Shown: positions 16,016 through 23,710, numbered from the stretch's first letter. The stretch: DNA of 24,325 nucleotides from Cellvibrionaceae bacterium (GCA_021151525.1 JAGKXD010000063.1:1-24325), one strand, 5' to 3'. Notes: generated by a model from the sequence alone, not told the origin. Numbers and translations: made by a program.

Positions 16016-16043
16016 AAAAAGGCGCGTTAATCGCACTTTTTTT
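16016..16043 (+). terminator. terminator after glmU
   Basis: AAAAAGGCG (16016-16024) pairs with CGC-(A)-CTTTTT (16032 onward) with one bulged A, a 7-nt loop and a run of seven T. It lies 19 bp after the glmU stop. Confidence 0.6.
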
Positions 16044-16060
16044 AGAGGGCAATTTAATTT

Positions 16061-16103
16061 TAGGGAATCGTCATCCTCGCTGCGCGAGGATGACGATTCC
16101 CTA
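16061..16103. repeat. palindromic intergenic repeat, copy 2 (perfect 20-bp arms)
   Basis: Arm 16061-16080 and arm 16084-16103 are perfect reverse complements around a TGC loop. The GGGAATCGTCATCCTCGC core is the outer part of the repeat at 2194-2288, so this is a shorter member of the same family lacking the GAAGCGGGGATCCAGCT inner section. Confidence 0.85.
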
Positions 16104-16219
16104 CTTGTCTGAATTTGCTTTTCCTTCACCTCTCTTTCACCTTTTTGTCAGGTTCCTGACGTGTTTTAAATCCCTCTTCCCCCGCAAAATCCTCCCACCT
16201 CAAACACATAGGTGACGAC

Positions 16220-16678
16220 ATGATTGTAAAAAAACTCAGACTACAACGCGGTTGGTCGCAAGAACATTTGGCCGAACTTGCGAATTTAAGTGTTCGCACA
16301 ATTCAGCGCTTAGAGCGCGGCCACAAGCCTGGGTTGGAAACCATTAAGTCGCTCGCAGCAGTGTTTGAGGTTGACTTAACTACGTTTGATTCGGGAGATA
16401 AAGATATGAGCGCACAACTTAAGGCCGATGAAATACTAGCAATGCAATACGTGAAAGGCGTTGTAGAATTTTATTCACACGTTTTTATGTACGTGGTTTT
16501 TACCAGCGTGTTTTTATTGAACGGTGGTTGGCATATAGCGGGAATCCATTGGCCATTTTTAGGGTGGGGTTTGGGTTTAACTATGCATGGACTTTGGTCG
16601 CATAATGCCTTTAGCTGGATGACCCCGCCCAAGTGGGAACGCAGAATGGTGGAAAAACGTTTGGGGCGGGCCTTGTAA
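16220..16678 (+). CDS. XRE-family HTH protein with C-terminal 2TM domain
   Basis: A 152-aa protein. Residues 4-56 form a Cro/C1-type helix-turn-helix (LRLQRGWSQEHLAELANLSVRTIQRLERGHKPGLETIKSLAAVFEVD). After a short linker come two hydrophobic segments (about 80-100 and 104-122) and the ending WERRMVEKRLGRAL, characteristic of the 2TM domain. This architecture implies a DNA-binding protein tethered to the inner membrane; ligand and targets are unknown. AGGTGA lies upstream of the ATG. It is monocistronic, after a repeat and before a hairpin, and convergent with the lactamase-like gene. Confidence 0.8.
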   Translation: MIVKKLRLQRGWSQEHLAELANLSVRTIQRLERGHKPGLETIKSLAAVFEVDLTTFDSGDKDMSAQLKADEILAMQYVKGVVEFYSHVFMYVVFTSVFLLNGGWHIAGIHWPFLGWGLGLTMHGLWSHNAFSWMTPPKWERRMVEKRLGRAL

Positions 16679-16695
16679 ATCGATCCTTAAAAAGT

Positions 16696-16727
16696 ACCTC
16701 TCGATCATTCAGAATGTATCGAGAGGT
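16696..16727. terminator. hairpin between convergent genes
   Basis: ACCTCTCGAT (16696-16705) pairs with ATCGAGAGGT (16718-16727). The stem extends inward as CATT/AATG with one bulge and a CAG loop. It is placed between two converging stop codons (16678 and 16752); no T-tract follows, so termination is a positional inference. Confidence 0.5.
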
Positions 16728-16751
16728 GCTTCGGATTTCAAATCCCAAACA

Positions 16752-17615
16752 TTATTTTGCTTGGGCAGTTTGTGTCTTCAATGCATCCTCGAACGCGGCT
16801 TCAAATCGCGTTACAAAGCGCGGTAATAAGGTTGGATCTACAAACGCGTCTGCTTTACCATTTTTCTTCGCGATATTTTTTTCTTCCAAGTCGGCCAAAT
16901 CTGGATGACCAATCAAAAGTACATCCGCATTTTTTGTTTTAAGCCGTACAAAGGTGTTACGAAAATCATCTGCAATTTGTGGATAGATTTTATTGTTAAC
17001 CAATTTGTTTCCGGCCGTGGTGAGGCTGCCAATAAATGCGACCTTGCGCGTACTGCCTTTATCCGGTGATTCCATAAACCAGCTGGTGCAGCCTTTGGTG
17101 TGCCCCGGGGTGAGCACCGCTTGCAACTGAACGCCACCTAAAGAAATTTTTTCACCATCGGCAATTATTTTATCCACTTTAACGGGTGTGAATTTATCTT
17201 CCCAATTGGTTTCGCTATCCAGCGTGCCATGTTCAAGGCTGTACCGGTCACCTTGGCTTGCAACAATGGTTGCACCGGTAGATTTTTTGAGTTGTGCGAG
17301 CCCACCAACATGATCCGAGTGCGCGTGGTTTTCGAGTAAATATTTAATATCCTTTAATTTAAATCCCAAACTTTTGATATTAGCTTCAACCACATTCGCG
17401 CCCTGCTCTGTGGCTGCATCCAATAGAATATGTCCTTTAGGTGTAGTGATGAGATACACACCAATTCCTTCAGTACCTACCGCATAAATGTTGTCAGTAA
17501 TTTGATAAGGTGCGTGCGGTGCGCTCCAGCTGGGGTCATCGGCACAAGCAACATGGGTAAATACCACGCTAAAAATACTTAAAAATAGGGTAGGCAAAAA
17601 TCCTGATAATTTCAC
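16752..17615 (-). CDS. subclass B3-type metallo-beta-lactamase-fold protein
   Basis: A secreted zinc hydrolase, 287 aa from a GTG start at 17615, chosen because GGAG sits 6 nt upstream and a signal peptide follows directly (hydrophobic residues 6-20, cleavage near ACA-DDP). The zinc ligands are all present in B3 arrangement: His97, His99, Asp101, His102 (HAHSDH), His172 (TPGHTKGCTSW) and His237 (LIGHPD). ATIVASQGDRYSLEHG and the GHTKGCTS motif are typical of B3 enzymes. It could hydrolyse beta-lactams or be a B3-like hydrolase with another substrate; sequence alone does not decide. It is divergent from the DUF4097-like gene. A longer reading to 17666 adds 17 residues with no support. Confidence 0.82.
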   Translation of the reverse strand: MKLSGFLPTLFLSIFSVVFTHVACADDPSWSAPHAPYQITDNIYAVGTEGIGVYLITTPKGHILLDAATEQGANVVEANIKSLGFKLKDIKYLLENHAHSDHVGGLAQLKKSTGATIVASQGDRYSLEHGTLDSETNWEDKFTPVKVDKIIADGEKISLGGVQLQAVLTPGHTKGCTSWFMESPDKGSTRKVAFIGSLTTAGNKLVNNKIYPQIADDFRNTFVRLKTKNADVLLIGHPDLADLEEKNIAKKNGKADAFVDPTLLPRFVTRFEAAFEDALKTQTAQAK

Positions 17616-17810
17616 TGCTATCTCCAATAAATAATGTCCGTTAGTGGCTGCGTACTTTACGAGCACAAAAGCGAAGTTACCATCCTAATCTGAACGCAAA
17701 TTAAATTCGCAGTGCGCAGAATCTAAATTTCTTAAACATACGTCTATATGGCAAGTAGGTGCTTTTAATGCTGCGCCTTTCAATCACCATAACTTCAAGG
17801 GATGGCTAGT

Positions 17811-18479
17811 ATGTTTAACATGAATCGCTCTGCAATTATGGCTATCGCGTTGAGTGCTATAGCGTTTTTCAGTTCTTCGTTCGCGAGTGCTGTGGAAGGT
17901 GAAAAAACAGTGACGCTACAAGAAAATGTTGCTCAAGCAGAACTTATTCGACTAAACATACCTGCGGGCGATGTGGAAATCATGGGCACCACGGGCGATA
18001 GCGTGACTGCCGTAGTAACGGCAGTGTGCCAGCAGGGAAATTACGAACGTTGTTATCAGCTGGTGAAAGAAATGGCGTGGAGCAAGAAAACTGGAACAGT
18101 CACCGAACTGGGTTTAAGTCCTTCAAGCATCACCCGTTACGACAACATCACCATCAAGGTCAAACTCGGTGTTCCCAGGGATAAAAAATTGGATGTCAAC
18201 GTGAGCGCTGGCGAATTGCGCATAGAAGGAACAAGCGCCTGCTTGAATGCTGAGGTAAATGCTGGTGAAGCCCATATTAAGTTGAGAGAAAGCCAGCTTG
18301 CCTCCTTTGAGTTAAACGCAAAAGTAGGCGATGTAAAATTGGTCAGTAGCAAAGGTGAAACCATTGAAGGTGAGCGTTCAATGCTGGTGGGTGCTCACAT
18401 GGAATGGAGCAAAGGCACAGGAGCTTGTCATGCAAACGTCAGTGTTCTGGCTGGCGAGGCTCAATTAATACTCAATTAG
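17811..18479 (+). CDS. exported DUF4097-like beta-repeat protein
   Basis: A 222-aa protein with an N-terminal signal peptide (AIMAIALSAIAFFSSSFASA) followed by a beta-rich body. Its repeating pattern of short strands (LNIPAGDVEIMGTTGDSV, DVNVSAGELRIEG, NAEVNAGEAHIKL, NAKVGDVKLVSS, NVSVLAGEAQLIL) resembles the DUF4097 family of envelope-associated beta-helix-like proteins. Function unknown; several Cys (about four) could form periplasmic disulfides. The ATG at 17811 is preferred because AAGGG (17797-17801) is 9 nt upstream; the ATG at 17802 would abut it. Confidence 0.65.
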   Translation: MFNMNRSAIMAIALSAIAFFSSSFASAVEGEKTVTLQENVAQAELIRLNIPAGDVEIMGTTGDSVTAVVTAVCQQGNYERCYQLVKEMAWSKKTGTVTELGLSPSSITRYDNITIKVKLGVPRDKKLDVNVSAGELRIEGTSACLNAEVNAGEAHIKLRESQLASFELNAKVGDVKLVSSKGETIEGERSMLVGAHMEWSKGTGACHANVSVLAGEAQLILN

Positions 18480-18491
18480 CGCGACCAAAGC

Positions 18492-18532
18492 TTGCTTTTA
18501 TCTTTCGAAAGAATGAAAATATCTTTCGAAAC
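18492..18532 (+). promoter_or_regulatory. glmR promoter with tandem operator-like direct repeats
   Basis: ATCTTTCGAAA occurs twice (18500-18510 and 18521-18531), 21 bp apart, two helical turns. The first is part of a perfect 12-bp palindrome TCTTTCGAAAGA (18501-18512). DeoR-family regulators often bind TTTCG-containing repeats. A weak promoter, TTGCTT (18492-18497) with a 17-bp spacer and GAAAAT (18515-18520), overlaps the repeats, so repression by the adjacent regulator is the likely mode. Confidence 0.55.
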
Positions 18533-18552
18533 GAAACTTAAGGCGAGCCTCT

Positions 18553-19317
18553 ATGACTAAACGCGACACTCAACAGCGCCGTCGCGCCATTATTGACTTG
18601 CTAAACGCCAGTGGCGAAGTGAGTGTTGAGACTTTGGCGGGGCAGTTCGTGACTTCAGAAGTTACGATTCGAAAGGATTTAGCGGCGCTCGAAACTAATG
18701 GTCTGTTGTTACGCCGTTATGGTGGCGCGGTTCTTGTACCTCAAGAGTTGATCTCCAACCCCGCCGAAGAAAAAGTGTCAGTCCGTAAGCTCGCCATTGC
18801 CAAAGCTGCTGCCGCCCTTATTCGCGATCACAACCGCATCATCCTCGATAGCGGCAGCTCCACCACCTCCGCGCTCTTGCCCGAGCTTTCCAGCAAGCAA
18901 GGTCTGGTGGTCATGACCAATTCCCTCAGCATCGCCAACGCCCTGCGCGAGCTGGAAAACGAACCCACGATTTTAATGACCGGCGGTACTTGGGATCCAA
19001 AATCCGAAGGCTTCCAAGGTCAACTCGCCGAGCAGATTTTGCGCTCCTACAACTTCGACCAATTTTTTATCGGCGCCGATGGTTTGGATTTAGCGCGCGG
19101 CACAACCACGTTTAACGAACTCTACAGCTTGAGCCGCGTAATGGCCGAAGTTGCGCGCGAAGTGATTGTGATGGCTGAGTCCGACAAAATTGGCCGCAAA
19201 ATTCACAATCTGGAATTGCCCTGGTCAGCGGTAAAAGTATTGGTGACGGACGATGGAATTAGCAGCGAAGACAAAGCAAAAATTGAACAGCAAGGTGTGC
19301 AAGTAATACTAGGTTAA
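18553..19317 (+). CDS. glmR: DeoR-family transcriptional regulator, GlmR-like
   Basis: A 254-aa regulator. Residues 7-58 form the DeoR winged helix-turn-helix (RRAIIDLLNASGEVSVETLAGQFVTSEVTIRKDLAALETNGLLLRRYGGAV). The DeoRC sugar-phosphate sensor follows, with ILDSGSSTTSALLPEL, VMTNSLSIANAL, LMTGGTW and FIGADGLD. In Pseudomonas a DeoR gene called glmR lies between glmU and glmS; position supports the same role here, sensing an amino-sugar phosphate and controlling glmS. ATG at 18553 has AAGGCGA upstream. The stop codon lies inside the TTAA end of the inverted repeat before glmS. Confidence 0.8.
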   Translation: MTKRDTQQRRRAIIDLLNASGEVSVETLAGQFVTSEVTIRKDLAALETNGLLLRRYGGAVLVPQELISNPAEEKVSVRKLAIAKAAAALIRDHNRIILDSGSSTTSALLPELSSKQGLVVMTNSLSIANALRELENEPTILMTGGTWDPKSEGFQGQLAEQILRSYNFDQFFIGADGLDLARGTTTFNELYSLSRVMAEVAREVIVMAESDKIGRKIHNLELPWSAVKVLVTDDGISSEDKAKIEQQGVQVILG

Positions 19318-19480
19318 CCCCCTCCCAACCTCCCCCTTGAAAAGAGGGAGGAGCAGATAGTCTGCAAGATCCGGCCGCTCTCTTTTGAAAAATTTTCTCT
19401 AGAGGGTGAAGACTCTTTCTCGTTAAAAATGGGAGTCAGCCCCTCCCCCCTTTTCAAGGGGGAGGTTGGGAGGGGGTTAA
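19314..19480. repeat. 167-bp inverted-repeat element between glmR and glmS
   Basis: A perfect 31-bp inverted repeat: 19314-19344 (TTAACCCCCTCCCAACC...) and 19450-19480 (...GGTTGGGAGGGGGTTAA). Imperfect pairing continues inward. The centre has no ORF. It resembles the C-rich/G-rich short non-coding elements dispersed in many proteobacterial genomes (from memory). The glmR stop TAA (19315-19317) is part of the left end, so the insertion may have reset the end of glmR. Confidence 0.85.
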
Positions 19481-19513
19481 AAATTATTTTATTTTTCCAG
19501 CAAGGAGAATTGT

Positions 19514-21346
19514 ATGTGTGGAATCGTAGGCGCAGTTGCGCAGCGTGATGTAGTAGAAATTTTAGTAGAAGGCCTGCGTCGTCTTGAATATCGCGGCTAT
19601 GATTCCGCCGGTGTTGCCATTGTTAGCAACAGCGGCGAATTGCAGCGCTTGCGCCGCCTCGGCAAAGTGAAAGAATTGTCTGATGCCGTAAAAGCAGAAC
19701 CCACTCCTGGCGGTACAGGCATCGCACACACGCGCTGGGCCACTCATGGCGAGCCAAGCGAGCGCAACGCGCATCCACACGTTTCTAACGAACACATTGC
19801 AGTGGTGCACAACGGCATTATCGAAAACCACGCAAACTTGCGTCGCCTTTTGCAAGAAGAAGGCTATGTATTTACCTCTGATACAGACACAGAAGTTATC
19901 GCGCACTTGGTGGAAAAAGAATTAAAAGCCACCGGTAATTTATTGGCTGCGGTACAAAAATCCGTTAAAAATTTGCACGGCGCTTACGGCACAGTGTTGA
20001 TGGATAAAAACGATTCATCGCGTTTGGTGGTTGCACGTTCTGGTTCACCGCTTGTAATTGGTTTAGGCATCGGCGAAAACTTTATTGCATCAGACCAACT
20101 TGCATTGTTGCCAGTAACTCGTCGTTTTATCTTTTTGGAAGAAGGCGACGTTGCAGAAATTACGCGTCACAGCATTAGCGTTTTTGATAAAGATGGCAAC
20201 GCAGTTGAACGCCAAATCCATGAATCAACAGCAAGTTACGACGCGGGCGACAAAGGCCAATATCGCCACTTCATGCTCAAAGAAATTTACGAACAACCTA
20301 ACGCTGTGTTGAACACACTCGAGGGTCGTTTGAATTATGAATCCGTAATGGATGAAACTTTCGGCAACGGCGCTGCAGAGTTATTCAAAAAAGTAAAACA
20401 CATTCAAATCGTTGCCTGTGGCACCAGCTATCACTCTGCCATGGTTGCGCGTTACTGGTTGGAGTCTCTCGCAGGCATTTCGTGCAACGTAGAAATTGCG
20501 AGCGAATTCCGTTACAGAAAATCTTTCGTGCAACCGAATAGCATGGTTGTGACTATCAGCCAATCTGGCGAAACAGCAGATACGTTAGCAGCATTGCGTT
20601 TGGCAAAAGAGCTTGGCTATTTAGGCAGCCTTTCAATTTGTAACGTTGCGGGTTCATCGCTCGTGCGCGAATCAGATCTTGCATTTATGACACGCGCTGG
20701 AGCAGAAATTGGTGTGGCATCCACCAAGGCATTCACCACGCAATTAGTGGGCTTGGCCATGTTGGTATTAGCTATTGGCAAATACAACGGACTCTCTGCA
20801 GAAGACCAACGCGATATGGTTGCTGCATTAAAAAACCTTCCAGCGAAATTAGAAGAGTCTTTGAAACTTGCAGAAGGCATTGAAGCACTCGCTGAAGAAT
20901 TTGCAGACAAACACCACGCATTATTTTTAGGTCGTGGTGATCAATACCCCATCGCAATGGAAGGCGCGCTCAAGCTAAAAGAAATTTCCTACATACACGC
21001 GGAAGCTTACGCCGCAGGCGAATTAAAACACGGCCCACTCGCCTTGATCGATGCAGAAATGCCAATCATCGTTGTAGCACCAAACAACGACTTGTTGGAA
21101 AAATTAAAATCCAACGTAGAAGAAGTTCGCGCGCGCGGCGGTATCTTGTATGTGTTCGCCGATGTAGATGCACAATTCGAATCTGATGAAACCATGCGCG
21201 TAATCAATGTACCGCACATTCATCCATGGCTAGCACCAATTCTTTACACATTGCCTTTGCAGTTGTTGAGTTATTATGTTGCGATTATCAAAGGAACTGA
21301 CGTAGACCAACCACGTAACCTCGCCAAGAGCGTGACTGTGGAATAA
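19514..21346 (+). CDS. glmS: glutamine--fructose-6-phosphate aminotransferase (isomerizing) GlmS
   Basis: First committed enzyme of UDP-GlcNAc synthesis: fructose-6-P plus glutamine gives glucosamine-6-P. It is 610 aa (E. coli 609). The N-terminal class II amidotransferase has nucleophile Cys2 (MCGIVGAV), followed by RLEYRGYDSAGVAI and HTRWATHGEPSERNAHPH. Two SIS domains follow (VACGTSYHSAMVARYW; ISQSGETADTLAAL; then LGRGDQYPIAMEGALKLKEISY and AEAYAAGELKHGPLALID). It ends in the conserved RNLAKSVTVE. AAGGAG is upstream of the ATG. No glmS ribozyme is expected or seen. It is probably co-transcribed with or controlled by glmR. Confidence 0.98.
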   Translation: MCGIVGAVAQRDVVEILVEGLRRLEYRGYDSAGVAIVSNSGELQRLRRLGKVKELSDAVKAEPTPGGTGIAHTRWATHGEPSERNAHPHVSNEHIAVVHNGIIENHANLRRLLQEEGYVFTSDTDTEVIAHLVEKELKATGNLLAAVQKSVKNLHGAYGTVLMDKNDSSRLVVARSGSPLVIGLGIGENFIASDQLALLPVTRRFIFLEEGDVAEITRHSISVFDKDGNAVERQIHESTASYDAGDKGQYRHFMLKEIYEQPNAVLNTLEGRLNYESVMDETFGNGAAELFKKVKHIQIVACGTSYHSAMVARYWLESLAGISCNVEIASEFRYRKSFVQPNSMVVTISQSGETADTLAALRLAKELGYLGSLSICNVAGSSLVRESDLAFMTRAGAEIGVASTKAFTTQLVGLAMLVLAIGKYNGLSAEDQRDMVAALKNLPAKLEESLKLAEGIEALAEEFADKHHALFLGRGDQYPIAMEGALKLKEISYIHAEAYAAGELKHGPLALIDAEMPIIVVAPNNDLLEKLKSNVEEVRARGGILYVFADVDAQFESDETMRVINVPHIHPWLAPILYTLPLQLLSYYVAIIKGTDVDQPRNLAKSVTVE

Positions 21347-21648
21347 TTTTTAGTGCTAAACAAATAGCTAGCGTTATTTGAAAAAATAAAGTTCAGCTAT
21401 TTGTTTAGAGCCTCTAAGGATTTCACCGCCGATGCGTTTGCGCGAGAACCTTTGATGCAAGAAGGAGCAAAAGCAAACTTCATCGCTCAACATCACCCTT
21501 AAAGATTTTTACGTTTACTTAACAACATAAAATCAAAAAAGTGGCAGTGACGCGCAGCCTTACGGACACCGAGTCATGACAAATACCAATTTAGCTTTAT
21601 GAGTTTTTGCAACATAGTATCGACAAGGTCGATAACGAGAAAAATGCA
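21347..21648. other. 302-bp gap with inverted repeat and possible coding remnant
   Basis: A 14-bp perfect inverted repeat (21356-21369 with 21395-21408, loop 25 nt) follows glmS and lacks a T-tract. To its right a 44-codon stretch stays open from 21368 to the TAA at 21500. Its end reads SKDFTADAFAREPLMQEGAK, followed by a short tail. It has no suitable start, so it may be the 3' remnant of a lost gene or chance. Nothing further was recognised up to 21648. Confidence 0.4.
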
Positions 21649-22329
21649 ATGAAAATATTACTCTTTGGTGCTTCTGGCATGGTGGGTCAAGGTGTTTTGC
21701 GTGAATGCTTAGCGGATGAGCGAGTTCAATCAGTGATGTCCGTTGTTCGTACAAAATCCACATTCGTACACTCAAAATTAACCGAGTGTGTGGTCAATGA
21801 CTTTTCTGACTACAGCGGTTTTGACAGTCTGTTCACGCAAGTTGATGCCTGCTTTTTTTGTTTAGGCGTTTCGTCTGCAGGTATGTCAGAAGAAAAGTAC
21901 ACAACAATTACCTATGATTATACGCTTGCCGCATGCAAGAAATTATCGGCGTTGAGCCCAGAAGCCGTTATGGTTTATGTTTCGGGTGAAGGTGCAGATT
22001 CTTCCGAACAGGGGCGAACCATGTGGGCGCGTGTTCGCGGGCGCACTGAAAATAATTTGCTAACACTTTCATTAAAAGTTTCAATTTTTCGCTTGGGTTT
22101 AATTCAACCGTTATTTGGTGTTGTATCGAAAACGGCAAGTTCCAGAATTTTTTACGCGGTGACAAAACCTTTGTTGCCGTTGTTAGTACGCTTATTCCCA
22201 CGTTACGCAACAACAACTCAAAAAGTTGCGCAAGCAATGTTGCAATTAGCGCTGTCGCACCAATCGGTAGGTCTAGTTTTTTCAGATAAAGTCAATCAAT
22301 TAGCCAAAGAATATATTGCAACACTCTAG
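21649..22329 (+). CDS. NAD(P)-binding Rossmann-fold protein (atypical SDR-like)
   Basis: A 226-aa cytoplasmic protein beginning MKILLFGASGMVGQGVLREC with the GxxGxxG dinucleotide loop at residues 7-13. DACFFCLGVSSAGMSEEKY and VYVSGEGADSSEQG follow in the positions where related atypical SDRs (NmrA/HTATIP2-like) place their active-site region, but a full YxxxK pair is not evident. The C-terminus has LRPG-like RLGLIQPL. Substrate unknown. The frame is open from a TTG at 21607, but the ATG at 21649 has GAGA 8 nt upstream and starts exactly at the first beta strand. The ABM-like gene follows 34 bp downstream. Confidence 0.75.
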   Translation: MKILLFGASGMVGQGVLRECLADERVQSVMSVVRTKSTFVHSKLTECVVNDFSDYSGFDSLFTQVDACFFCLGVSSAGMSEEKYTTITYDYTLAACKKLSALSPEAVMVYVSGEGADSSEQGRTMWARVRGRTENNLLTLSLKVSIFRLGLIQPLFGVVSKTASSRIFYAVTKPLLPLLVRLFPRYATTTQKVAQAMLQLALSHQSVGLVFSDKVNQLAKEYIATL

Positions 22330-22363
22330 TTAAAAATTTATTTAAAAAATGGGGAGGGTGACA

Positions 22364-22663
22364 ATGGTTCAATCCGGCGCGGTAGAACTAACCATCTTTT
22401 TGCTTGTTAAAAATAAAACACTGGATGATTTTTTGGAAACGACCCAAGAAATTCACATCTGGTTGAGCAAGCGAACTGGCTTCAAAGAGCGCAAAGTTTT
22501 TCAGGACGATTCAGGAAGAGTTTTCGATTTGGTTTTTTGGGACAAAGAATCTCAAGCGCTCAATACCATGCACAAACTAATGGAAAAATTTGCCGATTCG
22601 AATGTGCATGGATTGATTAATCAACGTACCGTTAATTGGTGTGTAACTCCCGTGTTTTCATAA
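22364..22663 (+). CDS. small ABM-like (dimeric alpha/beta barrel) protein
   Basis: A 99-aa protein (MVQSGAVELTIFLLVKNK...). The pattern strand-helix-strand-strand-helix-strand, with LTIFLLVK, FKERKVFQDDSGRVFDLVFWD, ALNTMHKLMEKF and VNWCVTPVF, fits the ferredoxin-like fold of antibiotic-biosynthesis-monooxygenase/DUF proteins. Function unknown. The ATG at 22364 is preferred over the one at 22349, since GGGGAGG (22351-22357) is a strong ribosome site 6 nt upstream. It probably forms an operon with the preceding Rossmann protein and ends before a terminator. Confidence 0.65.
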   Translation: MVQSGAVELTIFLLVKNKTLDDFLETTQEIHIWLSKRTGFKERKVFQDDSGRVFDLVFWDKESQALNTMHKLMEKFADSNVHGLINQRTVNWCVTPVFS

Positions 22664-22777
22664 AAGGGTTACCTGCAAGTTTCTGCAAAAAATTAGCGAC
22701 AGATAAAAAGTTGCGTTATTGGTTTGATATCGCCATTTCGTTTAATTCAACTTTACCAGCAAAATAAATTAAATCTC

Positions 22778-22811
22778 AAAAAATACCGGCTCTTGCAGCC
22801 GGTATTTTTTT
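22778..22811. terminator. bidirectional terminator between convergent genes
   Basis: AAAAAATACCGGCT (22778-22791) and AGCCGGTATTTTTT (22797-22810) form a perfect 14-bp stem around CTTGC, with A and T runs on both sides. It serves the ABM-like gene (+) and the dehydrogenase (-). Confidence 0.92.
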
Positions 22812-22824
22812 CGCTCGTTGAATA

Positions 22825-23589
22825 TTAATGCCCAACTGGAATTGGGTTTTCTACAACGGATTCATTAAACGCGTTGAAGAATGCGTGTTCGCCTGAGCCG
22901 GGGTTGTCGCGGATGGGTTTGATCGCGTCAACGTAAATTTCGTCGGCATCGGTTGCTAATATCGCCATTGTCTCGCTGACGAATTGGTCCAGAGGCATTG
23001 CGCGTGAGTCACCACTTTTGTAAATCAAATCTGTATCTACCCAAGGTGGCGACACCTCCAACACGCGCACACCCGAGTTGCGCAATGCAAAACGTTGTGA
23101 CATTGCGTAAGAGTGAATGGCGGCTTTGGTGGCTGAATAAAGCGCGTTGGTTGCAAGAGGCAAAAATGCCAGCACCGATGAGTTGTGAATAATCACCGCA
23201 TCCTTCTGTTGCTTTAAGTGCGGCAGCAGAGCGGCCGTCATACGTACCGGGCCAAGCAAGTTAGTGTTAATCGTTGCCAGTGCGACATCTTCATCAAGCC
23301 CGCCCGCCGCATCATCAAAGGGCATGATGCCCGCGTTGTTAAACAGAACGTTCAAGCTTGGGAATTCTTTAACAAGTTGCTCGGCCACCGCGTTGATCTG
23401 CGCCGGGTTTTGAATATCCAACTCCACGCTGCGCATACCAAGGTTCGCCTCGGTCACTTCTTCCAAAAGCGCTTTACGGCGCCCGCTGATAATCACTTGG
23501 TTGCCCAATTTGTGGAATTGCTCGGCAATTGCGCGACCAATGCCTGAAGTGCCGCCAGTGATGAAAATCGTGTTACCTGAAAGTTTCAT
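22825..23589 (-). CDS. short-chain dehydrogenase/reductase (DltE-like)
   Basis: Classical SDR oxidoreductase, 254 aa. The cofactor motif TGGTSGIG is at residues 11-18. Gly-Arg-Arg at 36-38 after the second strand suggests NADPH preference. NNAG is at 84-87. The catalytic Ser138, Tyr151 and Lys155 occur in NSSVLAFLPLATNALYSATK. The DIQNP and SPPWVDTDL segments fit DltE-type SDRs. Substrate unknown. AGAGGA precedes the ATG at 23589. It is divergent from the GlxA-like regulator, which may control it. Confidence 0.88.
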   Translation of the reverse strand: MKLSGNTIFITGGTSGIGRAIAEQFHKLGNQVIISGRRKALLEEVTEANLGMRSVELDIQNPAQINAVAEQLVKEFPSLNVLFNNAGIMPFDDAAGGLDEDVALATINTNLLGPVRMTAALLPHLKQQKDAVIIHNSSVLAFLPLATNALYSATKAAIHSYAMSQRFALRNSGVRVLEVSPPWVDTDLIYKSGDSRAMPLDQFVSETMAILATDADEIYVDAIKPIRDNPGSGEHAFFNAFNESVVENPIPVGH

Positions 23590-23682
23590 TGTTAAATCCT
23601 CTGGTTAGTTGTGTTTGAATACGAGATCATTGTGGCTAGCAACCGAAAGATCGTAAATGACAGAAATAACGCAATTTAGGAC

Positions 23683-23710
23683 ATATGATTTTAAGTTGAA
23701 ATAATCATAT
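23683..23710. promoter_or_regulatory. inverted repeat in the divergent promoter region, possible operator
   Basis: ATATGATT (23683-23690) and AATCATAT (23703-23710) are perfect inverted 8-mers with centres 20 bp apart. They lie midway between the SDR and GlxA-like starts. The spacing fits a dimeric regulator; the assignment is inference. Confidence 0.4.

Noticed and set aside
16633..16942. Plus-strand ORFs across the end of the lactamase-like gene
   Set aside because: They are out-of-frame shadows of the minus-strand gene and cross the intergenic hairpin.
19381..19513. glmS ribozyme/riboswitch upstream of glmS
   Set aside because: The gap is filled by the inverted-repeat element; the ribozyme is known from Gram-positive bacteria and none of its core was recognised.
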